Shown here: positions 49,829 to 58,379 of the stretch, piece after piece
Layout of the letters: each line of letters starts with the position of its first letter
Position numbering within the stretch: position 1 is the stretch's first letter
DNA from: Albibeggiatoa sp964388965
Lineage (GTDB): Bacteria > Pseudomonadota > Gammaproteobacteria > Beggiatoales > Beggiatoaceae
DNA: 64,000 bases
Assembly (NCBI GenBank): GCA_964388965.1
Contig: CAYMCP010000006.1
Coordinates: 10,580-74,579 of the forward strand
Direction: 5' to 3'
Program-made: the position numbers and the translations under genes
Notes under the pieces: model-generated
The model's database searches: none
Told to the model about the DNA's origin: nothing
The model's input: the letters and a program-made list of their open reading frames with translations, nothing else

Positions 49829-50401
49829 ATGGGACAATATTTAGCCATTGGTATCGTGACAGAGATTAAGGCAGACAAACTTACTAATCTAAACGTCGAG
49901 CAGTTACAAGAGCGAATGCAACAACAGTTTCATTATGTGCCAGATATATATACAGTTACTGATGATTATCATTTTACATTGAAATCTGAGGTTTTACACA
50001 GCCAACTGATTCCTTTGTTAGAAACCATTTATCCTCTTCTCTATTCTGATTCTGCATATTACCAAAAGGTTTTACAAAAATTACAGACTATGCCAGCGTC
50101 GGAATGGCTTCAATGGGCTGAAAATAAACCTGAAGAGGCATTTCAACTGGATGAATACGGCTCATCAGATTATTTATATCCTGAGCGCATTGGGTTGTAT
50201 TACAATTCATTAGCGTTTTCGATGGAAGGTAAAATTGGAATGGAAACATACGGTAGGCAGTTTAATTTTTTCAAATATACAATGCAGCAAACTTTTAAAC
50301 AGTTTAGTTTAGCGGGTGCTTTGAGGGTCTACATTACAGCTGAAAACTCTGAAAAAGTTTGTAAGTCATTGATTTTAGGTGGAGCGTATTTGCATAAGTG
50401 A
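49829..50401 (+). CDS. Hypothetical protein, 190 residues
   Basis: I recognise no family. The frame is well formed, with AAAGGAAAA 6-10 bases before the ATG and normal composition. Residues 1-60 hold a beta-strand-like start MGQYLAIGIVTEIKAD and then charged and aromatic segments; the middle has DEYGSSDYLYPERIGLYYNS. There is no signal peptide or membrane helix. Its place inside a decayed accessory island suggests a transferred cargo gene, but it appears intact. Confidence 0.55.
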   Translation: MGQYLAIGIVTEIKADKLTNLNVEQLQERMQQQFHYVPDIYTVTDDYHFTLKSEVLHSQLIPLLETIYPLLYSDSAYYQKVLQKLQTMPASEWLQWAENKPEEAFQLDEYGSSDYLYPERIGLYYNSLAFSMEGKIGMETYGRQFNFFKYTMQQTFKQFSLAGALRVYITAENSEKVCKSLILGGAYLHK

Positions 50402-50515
50402 TTGATTTTATTATAGGCAAAAAAAGTTTTTCGGAGTTCTCAGATTACAGGGTAAGTTACAGCTTTTTTTAAAGTGCTTGAATAGTCCTACATACATAGT
50501 TCCTCTTGTGTACAA

Positions 50516-50577
50516 AGGAGTGCAAAGCTTGTTTTGCATATTTTACAAGGCTCGCGCAAAATAAATTTTGCACTCCT
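50516..50577. repeat. 62-bp palindromic REP-like element, copy 1
   Basis: AGGAGTGCAAA opens the element and TTTTGCACTCCT closes it, with TTGTTTTGCATATTTTACAA and CTCGCGC in between. It matches the copy at 51357-51418 at 60 of 62 positions. It lies 3' of the RAYT gene. Confidence 0.85.
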
Positions 50578-50742
50578 GAAAAAAATCGCGATCGCCCCCC
50601 ACCATTCTGGTGAGCGGTAAACAGCTACGCGCGATAAAGGGTAAAAAACAAAAAAGAAAAGGGCTAAAGTTCTAAAATACAAAGAGAAATCTAGGCGCGA
50701 ACACTGCAAACAAAACGAACCCCGTTATCGTCGTACCAAACA

Positions 50743-50811
50743 CTTGCAAAACAAGTTTTGCACTCCTAAAAGTAATACTCTTGCAGGAGTGCAAAATTTA
50801 TTTTGCTCGAG
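50743..50811. repeat. Inverted partial copies of the REP-like element
   Basis: TTTTGCACTCCT at 50756-50767 and AGGAGTGCAAAA at 50785-50796 are complementary half-elements back to back, directly adjoining the RAYT stop codon. They could also act as a transcription terminator for the gene. Confidence 0.7.
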
Positions 50812-50812
50812 A

Positions 50813-51343
50813 TTAAAATTCATCAAAAATATCAGCATCATGGTACTCCGCATAACGCTTAAATTGCTGCACTAAACACGCTCGTCCTTGAGAACGAATT
50901 AAATCATGAAAACTTGAAAAAGGGTAATCATACAAGTTTTGCACATAGCCATGTTTAACAGGATTATTCAACAAATAATTCAAATGGGTAAAATAATCTT
51001 GCTCATCTCGCGGACAATAATCCCAATAATTCCACCAAACAGGGCGTTCACACTGCGTCGCCTGTGCAACAAAATGTGCTGAAACCCCATGAATATGCTT
51101 AATAATTTTTGGCAACTCTACACCTTCTCCACTCATCGCCAACAAATGGTAATGATTATCCAACACAACCCAGTGCTGCAATGTCCAACTCGATTGAGAA
51201 AACGTCTCTTGAATCGCCTGTTGCAATCGCTGCCGCAAAGCATCTGATAACAAATGCCGACGCTGATAAATTGCCCCTGTAATAAAATAAGGCATATTAT
51301 CCAATAAAACATGAGCAGGCGTTCTAGGATGTTGTTTATACAT
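50813..51343 (-). CDS. REP-associated tyrosine transposase (RAYT, Y1_Tnp family)
   Basis: This 176-residue protein belongs to the IS200/IS605-like HUH transposase relatives called RAYT. It has the HUH metal motif in VVLDNHYHLLAMS (His-Tyr-His near residue 70), the conserved RPVWWNYWDYCPRDEQDYF region, and LNNPVKHGYVQNL followed by YPFSSFHDL, where a Tyr could be the nucleophile. Start at 51343 is the first Met after the upstream repeat. RAYTs are thought to mobilise or maintain the REP palindromes that flank them, and near-identical 62-bp palindromes lie on both sides here. Confidence 0.88.
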   Translation of the reverse strand: MYKQHPRTPAHVLLDNMPYFITGAIYQRRHLLSDALRQRLQQAIQETFSQSSWTLQHWVVLDNHYHLLAMSGEGVELPKIIKHIHGVSAHFVAQATQCERPVWWNYWDYCPRDEQDYFTHLNYLLNNPVKHGYVQNLYDYPFSSFHDLIRSQGRACLVQQFKRYAEYHDADIFDEF

Positions 51344-51356
51344 AATAAAACCACAC

Positions 51357-51418
51357 AGGAGTGCAAAACTTGTTTTGCATATTTTACAAGTCTCGCGCAA
51401 AATAAATTTTGCACTCCT
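51357..51418. repeat. 62-bp palindromic REP-like element, copy 2
   Basis: Perfect 12-bp outer stem AGGAGTGCAAAA / TTTTGCACTCCT at 51357-51368 and 51407-51418, with the same interior as copy 1. It lies just 5' of the RAYT start, so the gene is bracketed by copies 1 and 2. Its right arm continues into the 59-bp tandem array. Confidence 0.85.
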
Positions 51419-51663
51419 GTGATTTATTGATATTCAAAACTCAACACATCTTCGAGCAAAATAAATTTTGCACTCCTGTGATTTATTGATATTCAAAACT
51501 CAACACATCTNNNNNNNNNNNNNNNNNNNNNNNNNNNNNNNNNNNNNNNNNNNNNNNNNNNNNNNNNNNNNNNNNNNNNNNNNNNNNNNNNNNNNNNNNN
51601 NNNNNNNNNNTCGAGCAAAATAAATTTTGCATTCCTGTGATTTATTGATATTCAAAACTCGGT
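51393..51663. repeat. 59-bp tandem repeat array containing an assembly gap
   Basis: Each unit is the REP right arm (TCGAGCAAAATAAATTTTGC then ACTCCTGT) joined to about 31 bp of GATTTATTGATATTCAAAAC followed by TCAACACATCT. Units 51393-51451 and 51452-51510 are full; a third begins after the gap at 51611 and diverges after 51660. Unit 1 has TCGCGC in place of TCGAGC. The N run begins exactly at a unit boundary, so the missing DNA is probably a whole number of 59-bp units. Confidence 0.85.
51511..51610. other. Assembly gap (100 N)
   Basis: Exactly 100 N inside the 59-bp tandem array; the true length is unknown. Confidence 0.99.
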
Positions 51664-51758
51664 AGTCCTGATAAAAGTAGTGATTATCATTATATATTAA
51701 TTTAATTATTATCAAATATGAATTTTCAAATTTATACTCAGCAATTCTCATTTTAGGG

Positions 51759-52080
51759 TTAAGCAGGAGGAGGATGGCGAGAGTTAAGTCCATCAAGCAT
51801 AAATTGCAAAAGAGCTTGCCAAGAATCAAAGCAGATATAAAGCATAAGGGCGGAAAAATCTTGAAACAGTCGTTTGCGAGAAGGCAATAGTTTTCTGAGC
51901 TTTTTGAAGCGTTCATCAAATAATTCCATGAGCGTATGTACAAGAAAGGCAAGTATCATCAAAGTAGCAAGTATGGATTTGTCCATGCCCAAAATTGTGT
52001 TTAAAGTGATAACTTTTTGTTTTTAATAAAGTTCAAAGCATTTTTTGACAAGCTTGTATCTATTTTCATCAAACTTCTCC
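51759..52080 (-). pseudogene. Frameshifted remnant of a DDE transposase C-terminus
   Basis: Leftward reading gives DENRYKLVKK, then NALNFIKNKK, then SYHFKHNFGHGQ, then DKSILATLMILAFLVHTLME and CFDSWQALLQFMLDGLN in successive frames. The order matches the C-terminal end of DDE insertion-sequence transposases, whose consensus contains YNLEHNFGHGKK and a final Trp-containing helix. At least two frameshifts separate the blocks, so it is dead. Confidence 0.6.
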
Positions 52081-52213
52081 CTTGAAAATACCCATACCTC
52101 TTAGTTTAGTTTCTAAAATGAGAATTGCTGATTGGAACTAGAATTATTGATATATATCCACTATTTCTGTTAGAGTTAGCCGTTTAGCCAAAACAAACAA
52201 CAAAGGAACGTAC

Positions 52214-53230
52214 ATGGATATTTATTACGACAAAGACGCTGACCTCTCTTTAATTCAAAGCAAAAAAGTAGCGATTATCGGTTATGGTTCTCAAGGTCAT
52301 GCCCATGCAAATAATTTAAAAGATTCAGGGGTTGACGTTATTGTTGGATTGCGTCCTGACTCTGCTTCTGTACACAAAGTTGAAAAAGCAGGCTTAACAC
52401 ACTTACCCGTTGCCGATGCTGTAAAAGAAGCTGATGTGATAATGGTTTTAGTGCCAGACGAGCATCAAGCACGTATTTATCGTGAAGAAATTGCACCTAA
52501 TATTAAAAAAGGCGCGGCTTTAGCGTTTGCTCATGGTTTTAATATCCATTTCGGTCAAATTGAACCTAACGAAGATTTAGATGTAATAATGATCGCACCA
52601 AAAGGACCTGGTCACTTAGTGCGTTCTACCTATACACAAGGTGGTGGTGTACCTAGCTTAATCGCAATTTACCAAGACGCATCTGGCAAAGCAAAAGACA
52701 TCGCATTATCTTATGCCAGCGCAAATGGTGGTGGACGTGCAGGTATTATTGAAACTTCTTTTCGTGAAGAGACTGAAACAGATTTATTCGGCGAACAAGC
52801 CGTATTGTGTGGTGGTGCAACAGCCCTAGTACAAGCGGGTTTTGAAACATTAACCGAAGCAGGTTACGCGCCTGAAATGGCTTATTTTGAATGTTTACAT
52901 GAATTAAAATTAATTGTTGATTTAATGTATGAGGGTGGTATTGCCAACATGCGTTATTCAATTTCTAATACTGCGGAATACGGTGATTTAACGCGCGGAC
53001 CACGTATCATTACTGATGCGACAAAAGCGGAAATGGCAAAAATTCTTAGAGAAATCCAAAACGGCGAATTCGCCCGCGAATTCATTGCTGAAAACCAAGC
53101 GAATGCGGCAACCTTAAAAGCAAAACGTCGCATTTCAGCCGAGCACCCAATTGAGGAAGTTGGTGAAAAATTACGCAGCATGATGCCTTGGATTAAAGCA
53201 AATAAACTCGTTGACAAAGACATGAATTAA
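52214..53230 (+). CDS. ilvC: Ketol-acid reductoisomerase IlvC
   Basis: IlvC converts acetolactate and acetohydroxybutyrate to dihydroxy-acids in valine, leucine and isoleucine synthesis using NADPH and Mg. The 338-residue class I enzyme has the Rossmann motif VAIIGYGSQGHAHANNLKDS near residue 20, VIMIAPKGPGHLVRSTYTQG, and the metal-binding ETDLFGEQAVLCGG and CLHELKLIVDLMYEGG. It is complete and preceded by AAAGGA. It stands without ilvBN neighbours. A weak stem ACGCCCT/AGGGCGT (53251-53288) spans the junction with the convergent ankyrin gene. Confidence 0.97.
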   Translation: MDIYYDKDADLSLIQSKKVAIIGYGSQGHAHANNLKDSGVDVIVGLRPDSASVHKVEKAGLTHLPVADAVKEADVIMVLVPDEHQARIYREEIAPNIKKGAALAFAHGFNIHFGQIEPNEDLDVIMIAPKGPGHLVRSTYTQGGGVPSLIAIYQDASGKAKDIALSYASANGGGRAGIIETSFREETETDLFGEQAVLCGGATALVQAGFETLTEAGYAPEMAYFECLHELKLIVDLMYEGGIANMRYSISNTAEYGDLTRGPRIITDATKAEMAKILREIQNGEFAREFIAENQANAATLKAKRRISAEHPIEEVGEKLRSMMPWIKANKLVDKDMN

Positions 53231-53266
53231 TTTATTTCACCTAAACTCACACGCCCTATTGATGAA

Positions 53267-54637
53267 TTAAAAATACATTTTAGGGCGTTTATGCTCAAAA
53301 CCACCTAATAAATCAATAATATCTCGTGCATTGTCCGAATTAGCACGTTGTTGCTCGGAAATATTTTCTTCTTTATCCAAACATTCTACCTCGCCCCAAC
53401 AAGCAAACGCATGTTCCAGTACGGTCATACCTTTAGGCGAATGCAATTTTATATCAGCACCCCGATCAATCAATAATTTAACATTTTTCAAAGAATAAGC
53501 TGAAATTGCAGAAAATAGCGGCGTATAACCATTAGGGTTTGGCATATTGATGTCAATGCCCGTATCAAGCAAATATTCTAAAGCGGCACTACTTTGTTGA
53601 CAATTTGCAGCATAAAATAGAGCTCGAGATTTTTGCAAATCACTTCCTTTTTCGTGTAAAAACTGCACCAATTCAGCGTTACCTTGTTGTGCTGCAATGG
53701 CGATTGGCATCATTTTATTTGCATCTTTAAGCATCAAGTCCGCACCTTGTGCAACGAGTAACTCAACCAAAGCTAATTGACGTTGCGCTACTGCTAAATG
53801 TAAAGCTGTTTGTTTTAAATCATTTTCTGATTGTTGATTAATGTCAGCTTTGTATTTTAATAGCAATAAAATTAATGTTTTCAATTGCGAAAATTTTATT
53901 TTATCGTCTTGGCGGCTAATGAGCAATTGCAATGCTGTATATCCAGTAACAACATCTACACGATTGGGATCAGCACCAGAATTTAACAATAAATGAATTG
54001 TCATTTTATCTTTTGCGTAGCGTACTGCCATAAGCAACGGCGTGCGTGCAAGATTGTTTTTTGCCTTATCAGTGGCATCAACTCTAATTTCTAAGTCAAC
54101 ACCTTGTTTTAGCAATTCTTCCACTAATTCAGCATAACCTAATTTAGCAGCAATATGTAACGCTTGTTCGCCCATTTCGTTTACATAGTCGATTTGCGCG
54201 CCGTGTTTGATTAAGGTACGCACTGTTATTAAGCGTTGTTTTCTAAATATTTTTAAATTTTCTGCTGTCCTATCGTCATCGGCGCATTCGCTTTCAATTG
54301 CAAGCTGCAAAGGTGAATGATCGTTAAAAGTTAAATTGGCATCCGCGCCGTGTGTAAGCAATAATTCAACAATATCAGCACGCGCATATTGGGCAGCTTT
54401 ATGTAATAATGTGTTATCATTCCAATCTTTGCAATAAACATATTTTTCATTAAAATCAATATATTGTTGGATTTTGTCAATTTGACCTTTTTTCACTGCA
54501 TGTTGAGCAGCAACAAAAGTATATTGCGGCGGTTGGTCTAATAATTCTGGTGTAATTTGATCGAGTGGGACATTATCAAAAACAGGTTCTTTTTCTTCTT
54601 TTTGTCCCATCGTTGTTAAGCGTCCAAATAAGCTCAT
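53267..54637 (-). CDS. Ankyrin-repeat protein
   Basis: The 456-residue protein has about 70 polar residues followed by roughly ten ankyrin repeats, seen as WNDNTLLHKAAQYARADIVE, LLLTHGADANL, MGEQALHIAAKLGYAELVEE, TALHLAVAQRQLALVELLVA and PNGYTPLFSAI. Ankyrin arrays bind partner proteins. No catalytic domain, signal peptide or membrane helix is visible, so a cytoplasmic scaffold or effector role is likely but unproven. It converges on ilvC. A ribosome-binding AAAGGGG precedes the start. Confidence 0.85.
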   Translation of the reverse strand: MSLFGRLTTMGQKEEKEPVFDNVPLDQITPELLDQPPQYTFVAAQHAVKKGQIDKIQQYIDFNEKYVYCKDWNDNTLLHKAAQYARADIVELLLTHGADANLTFNDHSPLQLAIESECADDDRTAENLKIFRKQRLITVRTLIKHGAQIDYVNEMGEQALHIAAKLGYAELVEELLKQGVDLEIRVDATDKAKNNLARTPLLMAVRYAKDKMTIHLLLNSGADPNRVDVVTGYTALQLLISRQDDKIKFSQLKTLILLLLKYKADINQQSENDLKQTALHLAVAQRQLALVELLVAQGADLMLKDANKMMPIAIAAQQGNAELVQFLHEKGSDLQKSRALFYAANCQQSSAALEYLLDTGIDINMPNPNGYTPLFSAISAYSLKNVKLLIDRGADIKLHSPKGMTVLEHAFACWGEVECLDKEENISEQQRANSDNARDIIDLLGGFEHKRPKMYF

Positions 54638-54804
54638 TGCTCACCCCTTTGTTATTTTTAACAATATTGTAGCAGACAAATGTGTCTGATGCTTACAGTT
54701 GATTTTTTCAGGAAAGCCTAACACAAAAAGAAACGTTGATTGTAAAAATCTAACCGTTAGATTAACTTATATTTTAGCTTTTAAACTAATTGGCTTTAGG
54801 CATC

Positions 54805-56337
54805 ATGAACAAACTCATTTTAGGCGATAATCTCGAAATCTTAAAAAATATAGAATCCGAATCGGTGGCTTTAATTTATTTAGACCCGCCTTTTTTCTCG
54901 AATCGCAATTATGAGGTGATTTGGGGCGATAAAGGTGAAATTCGCAGTTTTGAAGACCGCTGGAGTGGTGGAATTGATCATTATATTGCGTGGCTTAAAG
55001 AGCGGGTTGTAGAAATGCACCGCATTTTGAAATCGACAGGTTCTATTTTTCTGCATTGCGACTGGCACGCGAATGCGTATATTCGAGTGTTTATTTTGGA
55101 TAAGATTTTTGGGGAAAGAAATCTCATTAATGAGATTATTTGGTGTTATGAAACAGGTGGACGCTCTAATAATTTCTTCCCAAGAAAGCATGATAGTATT
55201 TTTTGGTATTCTAAAATTCATAAGAAGAGTAATTTTTATAGCGATAGAATCCGTTTGGAGCGAAATACAAAAACAATGCACGAGCCAGTTTTACATGATG
55301 AGCAAGGAAGACCTTATCAAAGAAATATTAAATATGGAAAAGAATACAGGTATTATTTAGATAAAGGTGTTTTACCAAATGATTATTGGATTGATGTTCA
55401 AGCATTAAATCCCGCAGCAAAAGAAAGAATCGGTTATCCTACCCAAAAACCTGAAAAACTTTTAGAACGCATTATTTTATGCGCCTCAAACGAAAATGAT
55501 GTGATATTAGACCCGTTTGTTGGCGGCGGGACAACGGTGGCGGTAGCGGATAAGCTAAAAAGAGAATGGATAGGCATTGATCAATCGGTACAAGCCATTA
55601 AAGTATCAGAAATGCGGCTGCAAAAACAACAAGATTTATTTTCAAAACCGTTTGTCGTGCAATTACACAAATATGATTATGACACTTTGCGTTATTCCAA
55701 TGCGTTTGAATTTGAGAGTTGGATTATTCAACAATACGGCGCGATTTCTAATGCGAAACAACGCAACGATTTAGGGATTGATGGCAGAACCCGTGAAGGC
55801 GTGCCAATTCAAGTTAAACGTTCCGATAATATTGGGCGTAATGTGATTGATAATTTTTTCTCTGCCATTCAGCGATTTGATAAAAATCTTTTTGAGAAAA
55901 ACAAAGAGGAAGAAAAGCCGATTGGAATTTTAATTGCGTTTAGTTTCGGTAAAGGCGCGGTTCAGGAAGTGGCACGGTTAAAAAATCAAGACAATGCCAT
56001 GATTGAATTAATGACCGTTGAGCAAATTATTCCAATTTCTAAAAAGCCGAAATTAAGTGTTACATTCACTGATTTAGGTTTAAATACGAAAAAATTACGT
56101 GAAATTGAATTTATTGCTAATGCTGAATCGGAGGCAGGGATTGAATTTTATGCGTGGGATTTTGACTATCAGGAAGATGACGGTTTTAAAGCGAATATTA
56201 TGATTGATAAAATCGGCAAACAATCGCACAAATTTAAGACGGGTTCATTTCAAATTGCCGTGAAAGTTGTTGATAATGACGGTTTGGAAAGTTTGGAGAT
56301 TATTTGCTTGAAAGTGAATGGAAAAGTAACGGGTTGA
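54805..56337 (+). CDS. Beta-class DNA methyltransferase fused to an Mrr-like nuclease domain
   Basis: The 510-residue protein starts at the ATG at 54805 (a TTG 15 bases earlier is less likely) and opens NKLILGDNLEIL. Motif IV is LIYLDPPFFSN (near 28) and motif I is DPFVGGGTTVAVADKL (near 236), so the order IV-then-I marks a beta-class N4-cytosine or N6-adenine enzyme. After residue 300 a second domain has LGIDGRTREGVPIQVKRSD, the D-(x)n-QxK core of PD-(D/E)XK nucleases of the Mrr type. A beta-rich tail follows. It may be a single-chain restriction-modification enzyme. No separate nuclease gene is adjacent. Confidence 0.82.
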   Translation: MNKLILGDNLEILKNIESESVALIYLDPPFFSNRNYEVIWGDKGEIRSFEDRWSGGIDHYIAWLKERVVEMHRILKSTGSIFLHCDWHANAYIRVFILDKIFGERNLINEIIWCYETGGRSNNFFPRKHDSIFWYSKIHKKSNFYSDRIRLERNTKTMHEPVLHDEQGRPYQRNIKYGKEYRYYLDKGVLPNDYWIDVQALNPAAKERIGYPTQKPEKLLERIILCASNENDVILDPFVGGGTTVAVADKLKREWIGIDQSVQAIKVSEMRLQKQQDLFSKPFVVQLHKYDYDTLRYSNAFEFESWIIQQYGAISNAKQRNDLGIDGRTREGVPIQVKRSDNIGRNVIDNFFSAIQRFDKNLFEKNKEEEKPIGILIAFSFGKGAVQEVARLKNQDNAMIELMTVEQIIPISKKPKLSVTFTDLGLNTKKLREIEFIANAESEAGIEFYAWDFDYQEDDGFKANIMIDKIGKQSHKFKTGSFQIAVKVVDNDGLESLEIICLKVNGKVTG

Positions 56338-56346
56338 TTTATCTTT

Positions 56347-56502
56347 GGAGTCATTATCGAAGATGACGAGGGTGTTTTAATCATTGATGACAGCATCCTA
56401 GAAAAACCATCAACTGACGAAAGCCCTCTGATTTGTTACCACTATGACCATTGCCAAGGGCGTTCTGTCAAAGGCATCAACTTCATTAATATAATGCTTT
56501 GA
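56347..56502 (+). pseudogene. Internal scrap of a DDE transposase
   Basis: A 51-codon open stretch reads GVIIEDDEGVLIIDDSILEK then PSTDESPLICYHYDHCQGRS and VKGINFINIML before TGA. The VLIIDDSxxEKPxTDE and YHYDHxxGRxVKGIN blocks are typical of a DDE transposase family. It has no start and is cut on both sides. It adjoins the methyltransferase stop by 9 bp. Confidence 0.65.
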
Positions 56503-56543
56503 ATAGACTAAAATCTTTATTTGAACTGCGTAACGTCTAATTG
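56497..56543 (+). repeat. Dispersed ~47-bp repeat, copy 2
   Basis: Starts at the end of the transposase scrap and matches 39125-39171. Its position suggests that it is the edge of an insertion sequence of which the other copy retains only the terminus. Confidence 0.45.
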
Positions 56544-56609
56544 GTTGAAGTCAACACGAGAACGCGATAGCCTTAATGGAAATAATTTACTATCTTACAT
56601 GGATGATAT

Positions 56610-58379
56610 ATGTGCGGAATTTGTGGTGAATTACGTTTTGATACAATACCAGTACAAACTAATACTTTACATAATATGCTAAAGGTGCTTGCGCCCAGAG
56701 GACCAGACGATACTGGACTATGGCTTAAAGATAATATTGGGCTTGGACATCAACGTTTAGCAATTATTGATTTATCTAAGCAAGGGCATCAACCAATGTA
56801 CGATGCTACATTAGGTTTAACTTTGGTATTTAATGGTACGATTTATAATTATTTACAATTACGCGATGATTTAATTAAAAAAGGCTATTTTTTCTTTTCA
56901 CACAGCGATACCGAAGTTATTTTAAAAGCTTATCATGCTTGGGGTGAGCAGTGTTTATCACGTTTGGAAGGTATGTTTGCATTCGCAATTTGGGATAATT
57001 CACGTTTATTTATTGCACGCGACCGATTTGGTATCAAGCCATTATATTACGCACAAACACAATACGGTTTTCGATTTGCTAGCACCTTACCTGCGCTGTT
57101 AGCGACTGATAACATCGATACTAATATTGATCCAATTGGTTTACATCATCAATTTACCTTACATGCCGTCATTCCTGCACCGTACACAATTTTAAAAGGT
57201 GTGCGTAAAGTGCCACCAGCACATTTCATGACCATTACACAAGATGCTAAAGTTAATACACAACGTTATTGGCAATTACAAGCGCAACGTCCACAAAAAA
57301 ATTTATCAGATAATCAATGGGTTGAAGCAATACATGAAGCATTAAAAGCGGCGGTTGCATCGCACCGTAGTATCGCAGATGTACCTGTTGGCGTATTGTT
57401 ATCAGGTGGTTTAGATTCCAGTTTGTTGGTAGGATTATTAGCGGAAAATAACGATGTAGAAAATTTATTTACGTTTTCAATTGGTTTCGACGATATTGCA
57501 GATGAAAAAGGTAGCGAATTTGAATACTCTGATCAAGTCGTGGCACGTTATCGAACGCGACATCAAAAATTACATATTCCCAATGGACAAGTATTAACCC
57601 GTCTACCAGAGGCAATTACTCACATGTCAGAGCCTATGGTCGGTCAGGATGCGGTCGCATTTTATTTATTAGCAGAACAAGTGTCGCAACAAGTTAAAGT
57701 CGTACAAAGTGGACAAGGTGCAGATGAAGTATTTGCGGGTTATTTTTGGTATGCTTTGATGGATACAGCAACAGGTTCTGATTTAAAACGTTTTGCATCC
57801 TACTATTTTGACCGTTCGCACGACGAATTTTTACAAACGGTTACTCCTGATTATCATGGTGCAGATTATACTTCATCGCTGATTACTGAATTGTTAGCAT
57901 TTGACGGCGCGACTGAGTTTTTAGATAAAGTATTGCGTATGGATGTAACCACTCTAATCGTAGATGACCCTGTTAAGCGTGTGGATAATATGACAATGGC
58001 GTGGGGATTAGAAGCGCGTGTACCATTTTTAGATCACAAATTGGTTGAATTAGCAGCACAAATTCCACCAAAATTAAAGTTACAAGAATCTGGCAAATAT
58101 CCATTAAAAGCAATAGCACGAAATTTATTGCCCACATCAGTGATTGATCGTCCAAAAGGTTATTTTCCCATGCCGGCTTTGAAATATGTACGTGGCGAAT
58201 TTTTACATTTTATGCAAGCTATTTTAAATTCAGATAGTTGTCGGCAGCGTGGTTTATTTCAACGCGATTATGTGAATAAATTATTAGACCAACCTGAGCG
58301 GTATATGACTAAGTTGAATGGCAGTAAACTATGGCATTTAGCCCTGTTAGAAACTTGGTTACAAGAGCATGTTGGTTAG
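56610..58379 (+). CDS. N-acetylglutaminylglutamine (NAGGN) amidotransferase
   Basis: The 589-residue protein is an asparagine-synthetase-like amidotransferase of the NAGGN trio type. The glutaminase half starts with catalytic Cys2 in MCGICGELRFD and has LAPRGPDDTGLW, GHQRLAIIDLS and LVFNGTIYNYL. The synthetase half has the ATP pyrophosphatase loop GVLLSGGLDSSLLVGLL (near 265) and EPMVGQDAVAFYLLAEQ. It amidates the dipeptide to form the osmolyte NAGGN. The usual partners, the acetyltransferase-ligase and the M42-type hydrolase, are not next to it. Together with the betaine operon it suggests salt adaptation. Confidence 0.85.
   Translation: MCGICGELRFDTIPVQTNTLHNMLKVLAPRGPDDTGLWLKDNIGLGHQRLAIIDLSKQGHQPMYDATLGLTLVFNGTIYNYLQLRDDLIKKGYFFFSHSDTEVILKAYHAWGEQCLSRLEGMFAFAIWDNSRLFIARDRFGIKPLYYAQTQYGFRFASTLPALLATDNIDTNIDPIGLHHQFTLHAVIPAPYTILKGVRKVPPAHFMTITQDAKVNTQRYWQLQAQRPQKNLSDNQWVEAIHEALKAAVASHRSIADVPVGVLLSGGLDSSLLVGLLAENNDVENLFTFSIGFDDIADEKGSEFEYSDQVVARYRTRHQKLHIPNGQVLTRLPEAITHMSEPMVGQDAVAFYLLAEQVSQQVKVVQSGQGADEVFAGYFWYALMDTATGSDLKRFASYYFDRSHDEFLQTVTPDYHGADYTSSLITELLAFDGATEFLDKVLRMDVTTLIVDDPVKRVDNMTMAWGLEARVPFLDHKLVELAAQIPPKLKLQESGKYPLKAIARNLLPTSVIDRPKGYFPMPALKYVRGEFLHFMQAILNSDSCRQRGLFQRDYVNKLLDQPERYMTKLNGSKLWHLALLETWLQEHVG

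Larger units (their letters stand above)
50402..50812. other. Intergenic repeats between the hypothetical gene and RAYT
   Basis: This 411-bp stretch contains the REP-like copies described separately, a GCGATCGC site and C-rich sequence around 50590, and no convincing gene; the frame on the minus strand at 50488-50709 is an artefact of the repeat. Confidence 0.5.

Noticed and set aside
50488..50709. Minus-strand 73-codon frame
   Set aside because: It opens within the REP-like palindrome and shares its translated start with the region upstream of the RAYT gene, so it is a by-product of the repeat.
53251..53288. Bidirectional terminator between ilvC and the ankyrin gene
   Set aside because: The ACGCCCT/AGGGCGT stem has a 24-base loop, no good T-run and overlaps the ankyrin coding end, so it is too weak to list as a feature.
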